Source: JAPLJU01 sp036725345 (GTDB lineage Bacteria > Desulfobacterota > Syntrophia > Syntrophales > UBA2192). From it: a stretch of DNA of 64,000 bases. Made by a program: the position numbers and the translations under genes. Shown here piece by piece: positions 16,975 through 25,598 of the stretch; within the stretch, counting starts at the first letter, position 1, and each line of letters begins with the position of its first letter. The notes under the pieces are model-generated. The model did not search any database, was not told the DNA's origin, and worked only from the letters and a program-made list of their open reading frames with translations. The stretch spans positions 1 to 64,000 of the forward strand of contig DAIMEJ010000015.1 in NCBI GenBank assembly GCA_036725345.1, given 5' to 3'.

Positions 16975-18144
16975 TCAGCCTTTCCGGACTGCGACCGTCC
17001 CGGCTTTTTTGTTTTTTCCTTTCCCCCCGGACTTTCGTCCTGAACCTTGTCCTTCTATAAAGTCCTCCGTCATCTGGAAGGCCTCCTCGTCGGTGAACTG
17101 TCTGGGGGGGTGTTTCATGAAGTAGGCCGAGGGTCCGTAGAGAATCCCCCCCTGCTTTCTCTTCAGGGCGAGCTTCATGCAGCGGATGGCGTCAATGACC
17201 ACTCCCCCCGAGTTGGGCGAGTCCTCCACGGAGAGCCGCATTTCCAGGTGCATGGGCACATCGCCGAAGAGTCTTCCCTCCATCCGCAGGAAACACACCT
17301 TGTTGTCCTTCTGCCAGGCCACCCAGTCGCTCGGCCCGATGTGGATGCGCTCCGCAGGCAGCCGGTGCCTGGCCTGGGACTGCACGGCCTCCGTCTTGGA
17401 GATGCGTTTGGAGGACAGGCGGCTGCGGTCCAGCATGTTGAGAAAATCCGTGTTTCCCCCGATGTTGAGCTGGTAGGTCCGCTCCAGCCTCACGCCCCTG
17501 ACGTTGAACAGATGCGTCAGCACCCGGTGAACGATCGTCGCCCCGAGCTGGCTCTTGATGTCGTCGCCGATGACCGGAAGGTTCGCCTTCTCAAAGCGCC
17601 TCCCCCAACGGAGGTCCGAAGCGATGAACACCGGGATGTTGTTGATGAAGCCCACCCCCGCCTCCAGGGCGCACTGTGCGTAAAACCTCACCGCCTCCTC
17701 CGAACCCGCCGGCAGGTAATTGATCAAAATCTCGGCGCCGGACGACCGCAGGGCCCTGACCACATCCTTCTGTGTGGCTTCCTTCGCCGAGGCGGGAACA
17801 AAGCTGTACCGCGGGTCGTAAGCCCCCATGTGCGGTGCGACGCTGTCGAGGATGCGCCCCATCCGCACCCGAACCCCTCTCCTCGGGACCTTCCTATGAA
17901 ACACGGCCGTGCAGTTGGGGGGGGAAAAAATGGCGTCCGACACATCCTTCCCCACTTTCCTTCGGTCGATGTCGAAGGCGCACACCACCTCGATATCCGA
18001 GGGCTTGTAACCCCCGATGTCCCAGTGCATCAGCCCCGCAACGTCCCGTACCGACTTGCCCCCGTAGTAGGCCACCCCCTGCATCAGCGAAGAGGCACAA
18101 TTGCCGACCCCCGCGATGGCTACCCGGATTTTCTCCAAGATCAA
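16975..18144 (-). CDS. ino1: Inositol-3-phosphate synthase
   Basis: Converts glucose-6-phosphate to 1L-myo-inositol-1-phosphate with NAD as catalytic cofactor, the first step towards inositol lipids, di-myo-inositol phosphate or other inositol solutes. The N-terminal NAD-binding motif VAIAGVGNCASSLMQGVAYY is typical of the actinobacterial/archaeal-type enzyme. NIGGNTDFLNMLD and FLRMEGRLFGDVPMHLE are further family blocks. About 389 aa; the last 20 residues are basic and disordered. I chose TTG 18144 because AAGGAGGGGG lies directly upstream and the product then begins at the conserved EKIRVAIAG. An in-frame ATG at 18210 would add 22 unlikely residues. No inositol-using gene is adjacent. Confidence 0.9.
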   Translation of the reverse strand: MILEKIRVAIAGVGNCASSLMQGVAYYGGKSVRDVAGLMHWDIGGYKPSDIEVVCAFDIDRRKVGKDVSDAIFSPPNCTAVFHRKVPRRGVRVRMGRILDSVAPHMGAYDPRYSFVPASAKEATQKDVVRALRSSGAEILINYLPAGSEEAVRFYAQCALEAGVGFINNIPVFIASDLRWGRRFEKANLPVIGDDIKSQLGATIVHRVLTHLFNVRGVRLERTYQLNIGGNTDFLNMLDRSRLSSKRISKTEAVQSQARHRLPAERIHIGPSDWVAWQKDNKVCFLRMEGRLFGDVPMHLEMRLSVEDSPNSGGVVIDAIRCMKLALKRKQGGILYGPSAYFMKHPPRQFTDEEAFQMTEDFIEGQGSGRKSGGKGKNKKAGTVAVRKG

Positions 18145-18198
18145 ACCCCCTCCTTGTGACGGATGCCCTTCATGTTCCCGGGCAACGAAACGGTGAGA

Positions 18199-18227
18199 TG
18201 TATATAACAAATCCGTTTATAATTCAA
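18199..18227 (-). promoter_or_regulatory. Probable promoter of ino1
   Basis: TTGAAT (minus strand, 18222-18227) and TATACA (18199-18204) are 17 bp apart, giving a start near 18193 and a leader of about 50 nt to the TTG start codon. Confidence 0.4.
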
Positions 18228-18311
18228 TGACGGAGAAACGGCGACAGTGATTTTCATCTTGACAGTGCGATTTCGTTATGTTAGCAGGATAAAAAGAGTG
18301 CGGTGAAAGAA

Positions 18312-18377
18312 ATGATGAATAATCGATACTTATGCAGTTATGGCTGGTGGTGGCGCCTGGCAGGCCCGCCCGGATAG
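18312..18377 (+). CDS. trpL: trp operon leader peptide with three tandem Trp codons
   Basis: A 21-codon frame from ATG 18312 to TAG 18375-18377 begins MMNNRYLCSYGWWWRLAG. The three consecutive TGG codons (18345-18353) are the hallmark of a tryptophan attenuation leader. It lies about 130 bp upstream of a tryptophan synthase beta gene and directly before a set of competing hairpins ending in a T-run. Ribosome stalling at the Trp codons when charged tRNA-Trp is scarce would alter folding and allow read-through. A second ATG at 18315 is equally possible as start. Confidence 0.85.
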   Translation: MMNNRYLCSYGWWWRLAGPPG

Positions 18378-18395
18378 CCTTTTTTGCAGAGAATC

Positions 18396-18471
18396 AAAAG
18401 GCCGTGGGTGAGGCGGAAACTCCCCATGGCCTTTTCGTCTCCAGGCCATGGGAAACCCCATGGCTTTTTTT
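18396..18471 (+). terminator. Trp attenuator: competing hairpins and intrinsic terminator
   Basis: AAAAGGCCGTGGG (18396-18408) pairs over 13 positions (one G-U) with CCCATGGCCTTTT (18423-18435). GCCATGGG (18445-18452) pairs with CCCATGGC (18457-18464), followed by seven T (18465-18471), an intrinsic terminator. The segments can also pair crosswise: CCCATGGCC (18423-18431) with GGCCATGGG (18444-18452), which would act as antiterminator. Confidence 0.85.
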
Positions 18472-18504
18472 ATTTCAGGCGATTTGCCCAGAGGAGGACA
18501 GGAA

Positions 18505-19866
18505 ATGGAAAACACCAAGATTTTATTGCGCGACGATGAGATCCCCAGGGAATGGTACAACATCGTGGCGGACATGCCGACGCCGATGCGCCCGCCGCTT
18601 CACCCCGGGACGGGAAAACCCGTCACCGCGCAGGACATGGCGGCCATCTTTCCCATGAACCTCATCGAGCAGGAGATGAGCGCTGATCGTTTCATCCGGA
18701 TTCCCGAAGAGGTCCTGGAGAAGTACCTCCTCTGGCGTCCCACACCGCTTTGCCGCGCGAGGAATTTCGAGAAATTACTGAAAGCCCCGGTGAAGATTTA
18801 CTACAAGAACGAAGGCGTGAGCCCCCCGGGATCCCACAAACCCAACACGGCCGTGGCGCAGGCCTATTACAACAAAATCGCCGGCGTGAAGCGCCTGTCG
18901 ACGGAGACGGGCGCCGGACAGTGGGGATGCGCGCTTGCGATGGCCTGCCAGATGTTCGGCCTCGAGTGCCGTGTTTTCATGGTCCGGGTGAGCTTCGAGC
19001 AGAAACCTTATCGGCGACTGATGATGATGACCTGGGGGGCCGACTGTATCCCGAGCCCCAGCACCCTGACGGAAGCGGGGAAAAAGGTCCTGTCCGGAGA
19101 TCCGGACTCTCCGGGAAGCCTGGGCATCGCCATCAGTGAGGCCATCGAGGACGCGGTGAAAGGCAAGGACGCGCGCTACTCCCTGGGAAGCGTCCTGAAC
19201 CACGTCCTTCTCCATCAGACGGTCATCGGTCTCGAAGCCAAGAAGCAGATGGAGAAGATCGGCGAGTACCCCGACGTGGTCATCGGCTGCGCCGGCGGCG
19301 GAAGCAACTTTGCGGGGATCAGCCTTCCCTTCGTGCGGGACAAGATCCACGGGAAAAAGATCTCGATCATCGCCGCCGAACCATCCTCGTGCCCGACGCT
19401 CACGCGGGGCCCCTTCGCCTATGACTTCGGAGACCTGGCCATGACAACCCCCCTTCTGGCCATGTTCACCCTCGGCCACGACTTCGTGCCCAAGCCCATC
19501 CACGCCGGGGGGTTGCGTTACCATGGCATGGCCCCGATTGTCAGCCACCTGGTGAAGGAGGGGATCATAGAGGCGAGGGCCTATCATCAGCTTGACACCT
19601 TCGATGCGGGCGTGAAATGGGCGAGAACGGAGGGCTTCATCCCGGCGCCGGAGACCGACCATGCCATCGCGGCCGTCGTCGAGGAGGCCCGGCGCGCCCG
19701 CGAGGAAGGCAAGGAGAAGGTCATCCTTTTCAACTGGAGCGGTCACGGCATCATCGATCTTGCTTCCTACGACGCCTATCTCTCGGGTCAGCTCGAGAAA
19801 TACGAACTGCCCGATGAGGAGATCCAGCGGGCCCTGAGGGCGATTGAAAAATTCCCGAAGCCCTGA
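18505..19866 (+). CDS. trpB: Tryptophan synthase beta chain, TrpB2 type
   Basis: PLP enzyme that joins indole (or indole-generating intermediates) with serine to make tryptophan. The 453-aa protein is longer than classical TrpB1 (~400 aa) and has the TrpB2 features: an extended N-terminus (NIVADMPTPMRPPLHPGTG), PLP lysine in SPPGSHKPNTAVAQAYY (~residue 110), ETGAGQWG, and the phosphate-binding GCAGGGSNFAG. I chose ATG 18505 with GGAGG upstream; an in-frame ATG at 18448 lies inside the terminator stem. No trpA is adjacent. The Trp-codon leader and attenuator immediately upstream strongly support a true biosynthetic role. rarA follows 100 bp downstream. Confidence 0.93.
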   Translation: MENTKILLRDDEIPREWYNIVADMPTPMRPPLHPGTGKPVTAQDMAAIFPMNLIEQEMSADRFIRIPEEVLEKYLLWRPTPLCRARNFEKLLKAPVKIYYKNEGVSPPGSHKPNTAVAQAYYNKIAGVKRLSTETGAGQWGCALAMACQMFGLECRVFMVRVSFEQKPYRRLMMMTWGADCIPSPSTLTEAGKKVLSGDPDSPGSLGIAISEAIEDAVKGKDARYSLGSVLNHVLLHQTVIGLEAKKQMEKIGEYPDVVIGCAGGGSNFAGISLPFVRDKIHGKKISIIAAEPSSCPTLTRGPFAYDFGDLAMTTPLLAMFTLGHDFVPKPIHAGGLRYHGMAPIVSHLVKEGIIEARAYHQLDTFDAGVKWARTEGFIPAPETDHAIAAVVEEARRAREEGKEKVILFNWSGHGIIDLASYDAYLSGQLEKYELPDEEIQRALRAIEKFPKP

Positions 19867-19966
19867 GTCACGCGGCGGGGATCGGGGGATATTGTTTTTA
19901 GGAAGGTTCCGTGGTAATTTCATCCCTCTCGCAGCGCCGGCGAGAGGTGGCCGGAGCCTCTGAAGG

Positions 19967-21355
19967 ATGGATCTGTTCAGTAAACCCTTTGAAGACAAGG
20001 AAAAGCTTTCTTCCCCCCTGGCGGAGAGGATGAGGCCGCAGGGCCTTGCGGATTTCGTGGGGCAGTCCCACCTCCTGGGCCCGGAGAGTCTTCTGCGACG
20101 CGCCATAGAGGAGGATCGCCTTTTCTCCGTCATCTTCTGGGGCCCGCCCGGGTCGGGAAAGACGACCCTGGCACGCATCATGGCCGGCGAAACCCGGTCT
20201 CATTTCGAATCCTTTTCGGCCGTTCTCTCCGGCGTCAAGGAAATCCGTGCTGTCATCGACGAGGCCAAATCCCAGCGGAAGCACCACGGGCGCAAAACCA
20301 TTCTCTTCGTCGACGAAATTCACCGCTTCAACAAGGCCCAGCAGGATGCCTTTCTCCCCCATGTCGAAAGCGGTCTCATCACCCTCATCGGAGCGACGAC
20401 TGAAAACCCCTCCTTCGAGGTGATCTCACCCCTTCTCTCCCGCACGCGGGTCATGGTCCTGAAGCCCTTCACGGAGGACGAACTCCGGACGATCCTGCAG
20501 AGGGCCGTCGGGGACCGGGACCGTGGGCTCGGTGAGCTCGGGATCGAGGTCGATGACGATGCCATCCGGCACATCATCTGGTCCTCCGACGGGGACGCAA
20601 GGACGGCGCTGAACAACCTGGAGGCAACGGCTGCCCTCGTCCGGGACCGGGCGCCGGGGGAGAGGAAGGCCACGCGGGAGGTGGTGGAGTCGGCCCTGCA
20701 GCGCAAGGCGCTGCAGTACGACAAAGACGGCGAAGAGCACTACAACCTCATATCGGCCCTTCACAAAAGCCTCCGGGGAAGCGATCCCGACGCGGCCCTT
20801 TACTGGCTTGCGCGGATGCTGGATGCGGGCGAGGATCCGCTCTACATCGCGAGGCGGATGGTCCGGTTCGCTTCAGAGGACGTGGGAAACGCCGACCCCC
20901 AGGCTCTCTCCGTGGCTTTGGCTGCCATGCAGGCCTTCGATTTCATCGGTCTGCCCGAGGGGGAACTGGCCCTCGCTCAGGCCGCGATCTATCTCGCCAC
21001 GGCCCCGAAGAGCAACGCCGTCTACCGGGCCTACGGGAGGGCCAAGGATGCCGTTCACAGGAAGGGCTCCCTGCACGTGCCCCTGCACATCCGGAACGCG
21101 CCGACAAAGTTGATGAAAGAACTGGACTACGGCAAGGGCTACCGGTACGCCCATGATTTCGATGATGCCTATGTTCCCCAGGAATACCTTCCGGAAGCCC
21201 TTCGCGGGGAGGTCTACTACAGGCCGACGGATCGCGGCTACGAAAAGATCCTTCGGGAAAGGCTGGATAAGTGGCGAAGGCTCCGGGCATCGGCCGATCG
21301 CAAAGAAGACCCCGGGGAGAAAAAACAAAAGCCCGATGAGGGGACCCGCCGGTAA
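19967..21355 (+). CDS. rarA: Replication-associated recombination protein A (RarA/MgsA)
   Basis: AAA+ ATPase related to clamp-loader subunits and RuvB; acts at stalled replication forks and interacts with SSB. The 462-aa protein carries Walker A GPPGSGKTTLARI (~residues 60-72), Walker B ILFVDEIHRFNKAQQDAF, sensor 1 LIGATTENPSFEV and sensor 2 DGDARTALNNLE. The C-terminal tetramerisation region contains YDKDGEEHYNLISALHKS and DPQALSVALAA, typical of the family. It starts 100 bp after trpB and is followed closely by DUF488 and a histidine kinase on the same strand. Confidence 0.95.
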   Translation: MDLFSKPFEDKEKLSSPLAERMRPQGLADFVGQSHLLGPESLLRRAIEEDRLFSVIFWGPPGSGKTTLARIMAGETRSHFESFSAVLSGVKEIRAVIDEAKSQRKHHGRKTILFVDEIHRFNKAQQDAFLPHVESGLITLIGATTENPSFEVISPLLSRTRVMVLKPFTEDELRTILQRAVGDRDRGLGELGIEVDDDAIRHIIWSSDGDARTALNNLEATAALVRDRAPGERKATREVVESALQRKALQYDKDGEEHYNLISALHKSLRGSDPDAALYWLARMLDAGEDPLYIARRMVRFASEDVGNADPQALSVALAAMQAFDFIGLPEGELALAQAAIYLATAPKSNAVYRAYGRAKDAVHRKGSLHVPLHIRNAPTKLMKELDYGKGYRYAHDFDDAYVPQEYLPEALRGEVYYRPTDRGYEKILRERLDKWRRLRASADRKEDPGEKKQKPDEGTRR

Positions 21356-21381
21356 CCAGGGCGGTAGGGAGACGGCAATCG

Positions 21382-21957
21382 TTGAGTGAACGCGTATACA
21401 CCATCGGACACGGGACTAAACCCTTCGAGGAGTTTATCCGCATCCTGAAACATTACCGGATCGAAATCGTGGCGGATATCCGGTCCTTCCCGGCCTCGAG
21501 AAGACATGCCCATTTCAACGGCACCTACCTCGAAGGCGAACTCCCTTCTTTCGGCATGACCTACCTGTGGTGCCGGGCGCTTGGGGGTTTTCGGAAAAGA
21601 GGCCTCGGGGACCGGTCGCCGAACACCGCGCTGAAGAATGACAGTTTCCGCAACTACGCCGATTACATGCTCTCCGGGGGCTTTCAAGAAAGTGTTGCGC
21701 TTTTGCTGAAGATCGTGCAGAAGAACAGGGTATGCCTTCTCTGCGCGGAGACACTGCCCTTTCGCTGTCACCGGTGGATTCTATCGGACTACCTGACGGC
21801 GCGCGGCACGGAGGTCGTTCACCTGATGGACACCCGGAAGTGCGAGGTCCACAAGATGTCCCGTTGGGCGGTGGTGCGAGAAGGACGAGTCATTTACAAC
21901 CAGGCGGAAACATCAACACCGGGAGCCGAATGCATTGACGGTAAATCAGAACGATAA
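21382..21957 (+). CDS. DUF488 domain protein
   Basis: A 191-aa protein of the DUF488 family, function unknown. The family blocks are clear: VYTIGHGTKPFEEFI at the N-terminus, EIVADIRSFPASRRHAHFN with the conserved Arg residues, YLWCRALGGFRKRG, and the terminal CLLCAETLPFRCHRWIL cysteine motif. The start is TTG 21382, with AGGGAG about 10 bases upstream. Its 3' end overlaps the next gene by 23 nt, indicating translational coupling. The conserved Arg/Cys residues hint at a nucleic-acid or nucleotide-binding enzyme, but this is inference. Confidence 0.88.
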   Translation: MSERVYTIGHGTKPFEEFIRILKHYRIEIVADIRSFPASRRHAHFNGTYLEGELPSFGMTYLWCRALGGFRKRGLGDRSPNTALKNDSFRNYADYMLSGGFQESVALLLKIVQKNRVCLLCAETLPFRCHRWILSDYLTARGTEVVHLMDTRKCEVHKMSRWAVVREGRVIYNQAETSTPGAECIDGKSER

Positions 21958-23560
21958 AGAACAGCTCGAGACGGAGCTCAAAAATCTTCGCCGGCGTGTG
22001 GCGGATCTGGAGACGCTGGAGGAGAAGCATCGGCGAGTCGTCCAGGCCCTGGGTGAATCGGAAGAACGATGCCGTCTCCTCGTCCAACACGCCCAGGACG
22101 GCATTTTTATTCTTCAGGACAACCGGATGAAATACGCCAACCCTTTCACGGCCGCGGTCACGGGGTACACGGAAGGCGAACTCGCCGGCATCCGCGTCAC
22201 GGATCTCATTCATCCCGATGACCGGAACAGGGTGACGGAAAAGTTCAGGGGGGCGGGTGGCGGAGGGCCGCTGCCCGGTACCCTTTCTTTCCGGGTGCTC
22301 AACAGGACGGGCGATATCATCCATGTCGAGGTCAACGCGGCCCCGATCAGCTGGGAGGATAAACCGGCCTTTCTGTGCCTCGCGCGGGACATCACGGCGC
22401 AGACGAAACTGGACGCCCAGCTCCAGTACGTGAAGAAGATGGATGCCATCGGGACACTCGCCGGAGGCATCGCCCACGATTTCAACAATTACCTGCAGGG
22501 CATTTCGGGGTACATGCAGCTCCTCATGATGAAGAGGGACCTGACCGACCGCGAGCAGCACTACCTGGTGCAAATGGAAAAATCCGTGGAGCGGGCCGCC
22601 CTCCTGACCAAGCAGCTTCTGATCTTCGGCCGCAAGGAGGAAAGCAAGCTGAAGCCCGTAAACCTTAACGAGGTCCTGCACCAGGCCTACAAACTCCTGG
22701 TGAAGACGCTCCCGGAGGCGATTCACCTGGATCTCGACCTGAGCGACTATCTGGAGCCGATCAACGCGGATGCCGTGCAGATAGAGCACATCATGTTCAA
22801 CATGGCCCTCAACGCCAAGGATGCGATGCCGGACGGGGGGAAGTTCCGGATTGAAACAAGGGATGTCTTCCTGGATGAGAAATATTGTGAAACCCATGTG
22901 GGCGTCAAACCGGGCGCGTATGTGCAGATGACCCTCGCCGACACCGGTCACGGTATGACCCCGGAAACGCTGGAGCACATCTTCGAGCCTTTTTACACCA
23001 CCAAGGGGGTGGGAATGGGGACCGGCCTGGGATTGTCCATCGTCTACGGGATTGTTCAGAGCCACAACGGACACATCACCTGCGAAAGCGAACGGCAGAA
23101 GGGGACAACCTTCAGGATTTACTTCCCTGCCCTGGAATCCACGACAGAGAGCAGGGTCGCGGAACCTGCCCGTGACGTTCATCTCTATGGCGGCGAGACG
23201 ATTCTCCTCGTGGATGACGAGACCACCATACTGGACATCGGCGTGAATATCCTCGAGCAGTTCGGCTACAGCACGCTCACGGCCAGGAGCGGTGAGGAAG
23301 CGGTCGAGTTGTACCGGACCAGGGGGAAGGAGATTGGCCTGGTCATCCTGGATCTGGGAATGCCCGGCATGGGAGGGGAACAATGCCTCCAGGAGATCCT
23401 GAAAATCAACCCGGAGGCGAAGGTGGTGATTGCGAGCGGTTACGCGGCGAGTCAGACCGTGAAATATCTGATGGAAGCCGGTGCGTCCGGTTACGTCTCC
23501 AAGCCCTACCGGCTTGAAAATATGCTGAAGAAAATCCGGGAGCTGATCGACAGGAAATGA
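21935..23560 (+). CDS. PAS hybrid sensor histidine kinase with C-terminal receiver
   Basis: Cytoplasmic signalling protein of 541 aa without membrane segments. Order: a short coiled coil (residues 1-35), one PAS domain (~38-160, with GIFILQDNRMKYANPF), and a HisKA domain with the phospho-accepting His in LAGGIAHDFNNYLQGISGY (~183). The HATPase_c domain follows (FNMALNAKDAMPDGG; TGLGLSIVYGIV), then a receiver domain with the Asp in LVILDLGMPGMGG (~480). The HDFNN variant and attached receiver mark the common deltaproteobacterial hybrid kinases. It starts at TTG 21935 inside DUF488. The signal and output partner are not in view. Confidence 0.92.
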   Translation: MTVNQNDKEQLETELKNLRRRVADLETLEEKHRRVVQALGESEERCRLLVQHAQDGIFILQDNRMKYANPFTAAVTGYTEGELAGIRVTDLIHPDDRNRVTEKFRGAGGGGPLPGTLSFRVLNRTGDIIHVEVNAAPISWEDKPAFLCLARDITAQTKLDAQLQYVKKMDAIGTLAGGIAHDFNNYLQGISGYMQLLMMKRDLTDREQHYLVQMEKSVERAALLTKQLLIFGRKEESKLKPVNLNEVLHQAYKLLVKTLPEAIHLDLDLSDYLEPINADAVQIEHIMFNMALNAKDAMPDGGKFRIETRDVFLDEKYCETHVGVKPGAYVQMTLADTGHGMTPETLEHIFEPFYTTKGVGMGTGLGLSIVYGIVQSHNGHITCESERQKGTTFRIYFPALESTTESRVAEPARDVHLYGGETILLVDDETTILDIGVNILEQFGYSTLTARSGEEAVELYRTRGKEIGLVILDLGMPGMGGEQCLQEILKINPEAKVVIASGYAASQTVKYLMEAGASGYVSKPYRLENMLKKIRELIDRK

Positions 23561-23617
23561 CAGTCCTCCCGCCGCGATCCCTTCGGCCGAATCCCGTCGG
23601 CCCTGGTCTCACTTCCC

Positions 23618-23824
23618 TCAGGGGCCGCAGCTGGTGGAAGAACAGCTGCCGCACGCCGCACCCGCGGAACTCGTGAATTTGCCCCCGCTTGAATGGCTGA
23701 AAGACGACAGAAGCTTCCTGACCTTTTTGCCCTTGCAGTGCGGACAGGCCACCTGGTCTTTTCCCATGACGAGATATTCAAAGTCCCTGTTGCATTTATC
23801 GCAGTGAAACTCGAAGATCGGCAT
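23618..23824 (-). CDS. FmdB-family zinc ribbon protein
   Basis: A 68-aa putative regulatory protein of the FmdB/CxxC_CxxC_SSSS family. The N-terminal MPIFEFHCDKCNRDFEYLV and CPHCKGKKVRKLLSSF give the two CxxC pairs of a zinc ribbon. The C-terminal tail is Ser/Gly/Cys-rich (ACGSCSSTSCGP), a common ending in this family whose role is unknown. It is convergent with the histidine kinase and lies about 65 bp upstream, in transcript direction, of the radical SAM gene. Confidence 0.88.
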   Translation of the reverse strand: MPIFEFHCDKCNRDFEYLVMGKDQVACPHCKGKKVRKLLSSFSHSSGGKFTSSAGAACGSCSSTSCGP

Positions 23825-23887
23825 CGTTTTATAATCCTCCTGACATCTCCGTGTTGATATTCCGATTCCCGGGGTGATCGGGGCCTT

Positions 23888-24823
23888 TCAGCGGACGAAG
23901 ATGCGCCGGGCCCCCTGCCTCGAATCCAAGCGGGTCAGCCCTGCCTTCTTTGCCCAGGCCATAGCCTGATCGAATTCCCCGGGGGTGATCCGGCGGTTGG
24001 TCGACGGATCCCCCGACGCCTTTCCGCAGGGCCTGTATTGATCCATGACATTGACGTAGGTGTTCGGCGATATTTCCTCCGCCAGGAAACGCAACACTTC
24101 CCTCGAACGGGCCGCGTCGTCAGGCATCACCAGGTGCCTCACGAGGAGCCCCCTGAGGGCAACACCCTCCTCATCCATCTCCAGGTCACCGACCTGGCGA
24201 TGCATCTCTTTGATCGCCGCCTTCGCGGACTCGGTGTAGTCCGGCGCGTTACAGAACTTTGTCGCCGCCTCGGCGTCCCAGAATTTGAAATCGGGCATGT
24301 AGATATCAAATACGCCGTCAAGCATGCGAAGGGTCTCCACCTTGTCGTACCCCCCGCTGTTGTAGACCAGCGGGACCCGGAGCCCGTTCTCCACGGCCAC
24401 GACGAGGCCCTCGAGGATTTGCGGGACCACGTGGGTGGGTGTGACGAAATTGATATTGTGGCAGCCGCTCTTGGCCAGACGGAGCATCATGGCGGCCAAC
24501 TGAGCGGGTTCCACTTCAACCCCCTCGCGCAGGTGGCTGATCTCATAATTCTGGCAGAAGGTGCACAGAAGATTGCAGGCGCTGAAAAAGATCGTCCCGG
24601 AACCGCGGGACCCCACGAGCGGCGCCTCTTCCCCGTAGTGGGCGTTGAAACTGGAGACCATCGCCATCCGCCCTGTTTCGCAGACACCCCGCTCCCCCGA
24701 ATGACGGTCGACGCGGCATTCCCGCGGGCAGAGGGCACAGTCCCGCATCATCTCGACGGCCTCCAGGGCCCGCACCTGCAGGGTGCCTTCACGATAAAGT
24801 CGGATGTATGAGGGTTCGAACAT
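23888..24823 (-). CDS. Radical SAM protein, pyruvate-formate-lyase-activase-like
   Basis: A 311-aa radical SAM enzyme of the COG1313 type, annotated elsewhere as PflA-like activating enzymes of unknown target. The 4Fe-4S/SAM motif CX3CX2C is CNLLCTFCQ (~residues 88-96). An N-terminal cysteine set (CALCPRECRVDRHSGERGVC) is shared by the family and may hold another cluster or zinc. Further blocks are NINFVTPTHVVPQ and YNSGGYDKVETLRML. No glycyl-radical enzyme lies next to it. A degenerate repeat follows the start codon upstream. Confidence 0.88.
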   Translation of the reverse strand: MFEPSYIRLYREGTLQVRALEAVEMMRDCALCPRECRVDRHSGERGVCETGRMAMVSSFNAHYGEEAPLVGSRGSGTIFFSACNLLCTFCQNYEISHLREGVEVEPAQLAAMMLRLAKSGCHNINFVTPTHVVPQILEGLVVAVENGLRVPLVYNSGGYDKVETLRMLDGVFDIYMPDFKFWDAEAATKFCNAPDYTESAKAAIKEMHRQVGDLEMDEEGVALRGLLVRHLVMPDDAARSREVLRFLAEEISPNTYVNVMDQYRPCGKASGDPSTNRRITPGEFDQAMAWAKKAGLTRLDSRQGARRIFVR

Positions 24824-24839
24824 AGATCAAGAAGGCATA

Positions 24840-24935
24840 GGGCTGAGGGCTAAAGGCTAAAGGAAAAGAACTAGCAAACAATCTCTGCCGCAGGCCTTTT
24901 GCCTTACGCCTTGAGCCTTTAGCCGACCGCCTTCA
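24840..24935. repeat. Degenerate intergenic palindrome of GGCTAAAGG-type words
   Basis: The gap between the radical SAM gene and the PEBP gene reads GGGCTGAGGGCTAAAGG... on one side and ...CCTTGAGCCTTTAGCC on the other, so GGCTAAAGG recurs in inverted orientation around a short centre. The layout resembles the G-rich words at 6980-7160. It may form a large imperfect hairpin in the transcript. Confidence 0.4.
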
Positions 24936-25385
24936 GCGGCTATACTTCCCCATGATCTGTCCCTCGGCAAGAACATGTCCCTTCATGGCCTTGAGAACCT
25001 GTTCCTTCGTCGCGCCGGGACCCAGAGGGAGAATGATGCCGAGGGCGTAGACCCTGAAGAAATACCGGTGCGTCCCGCCGGGTGGACAGGGTCCCCCGTA
25101 GCCGATCTTGCGGAAATCGTTCACGCCCTGAATCGCGCCGGAGGTGAGCTTCCTGTCAGGGGGAACATCTTCAGGAAGTTCTGTGATTCCCGCCGGTACG
25201 TTGTAAACCACCCAGTGGACCCATGTTCCCCCGGGCGCATCGGGATCGTCGCAGATGAGCGCATAACTTTTCGTTTCTCCGGGCCCCGGAGACCACGCCA
25301 GAGGCGGAGAAACGTCGTCGCCGTCGCAGGTGTACTTGGCCGGGATCATGGCGCCGTTATCGAAGGCCCCGCTTGTGACTTTCAT
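24933..25385 (-). CDS. YbhB/YbcL family phosphatidylethanolamine-binding (PEBP) protein
   Basis: A 150-aa PEBP-like protein. The family signatures are MIPAKYTCDGDDVSPPLAW near the start, the ligand-pocket stretch DDPDAPGGTWVHWVVYNVP (~residues 45-63), and YGGPCPPGGTHRYFFRVYAL. Bacterial members are of unknown physiological role. I chose ATG 25385 (MKVTSGAF) because GGGG lies about ten bases upstream and homologues start here; ATG 25403 would add six residues. The very short 3' end is close to the repeat at 24840-24935. No signal peptide is visible, so it is probably cytoplasmic. Confidence 0.9.
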   Translation of the reverse strand: MKVTSGAFDNGAMIPAKYTCDGDDVSPPLAWSPGPGETKSYALICDDPDAPGGTWVHWVVYNVPAGITELPEDVPPDRKLTSGAIQGVNDFRKIGYGGPCPPGGTHRYFFRVYALGIILPLGPGATKEQVLKAMKGHVLAEGQIMGKYSR

Positions 25386-25598
25386 CACTTTGTCCCCTTT
25401 CATTCAGGCCGGTATATCGCGATACCCGGTTATGCGGCTGGAAGAAAAAAAGGTGAGCAAGCGATCGCCCCTCCGCCTGCCAACCGTCATCGGGAGAAAT
25501 TATTATAGCCCCTTCTGTTAAATTCACAATCTATTTGTAGTATAAGATAACCATCATCAGGGCGCTGTCCAGCCTCAGGCGGCGCCCGGGGGAAAATC

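Noticed and set aside
18332..18658. 108-codon frame overlapping the trp leader
   Set aside because: It is a different phase from both trpL and trpB and runs through the terminator hairpin; the short WWW leader peptide explains the region.
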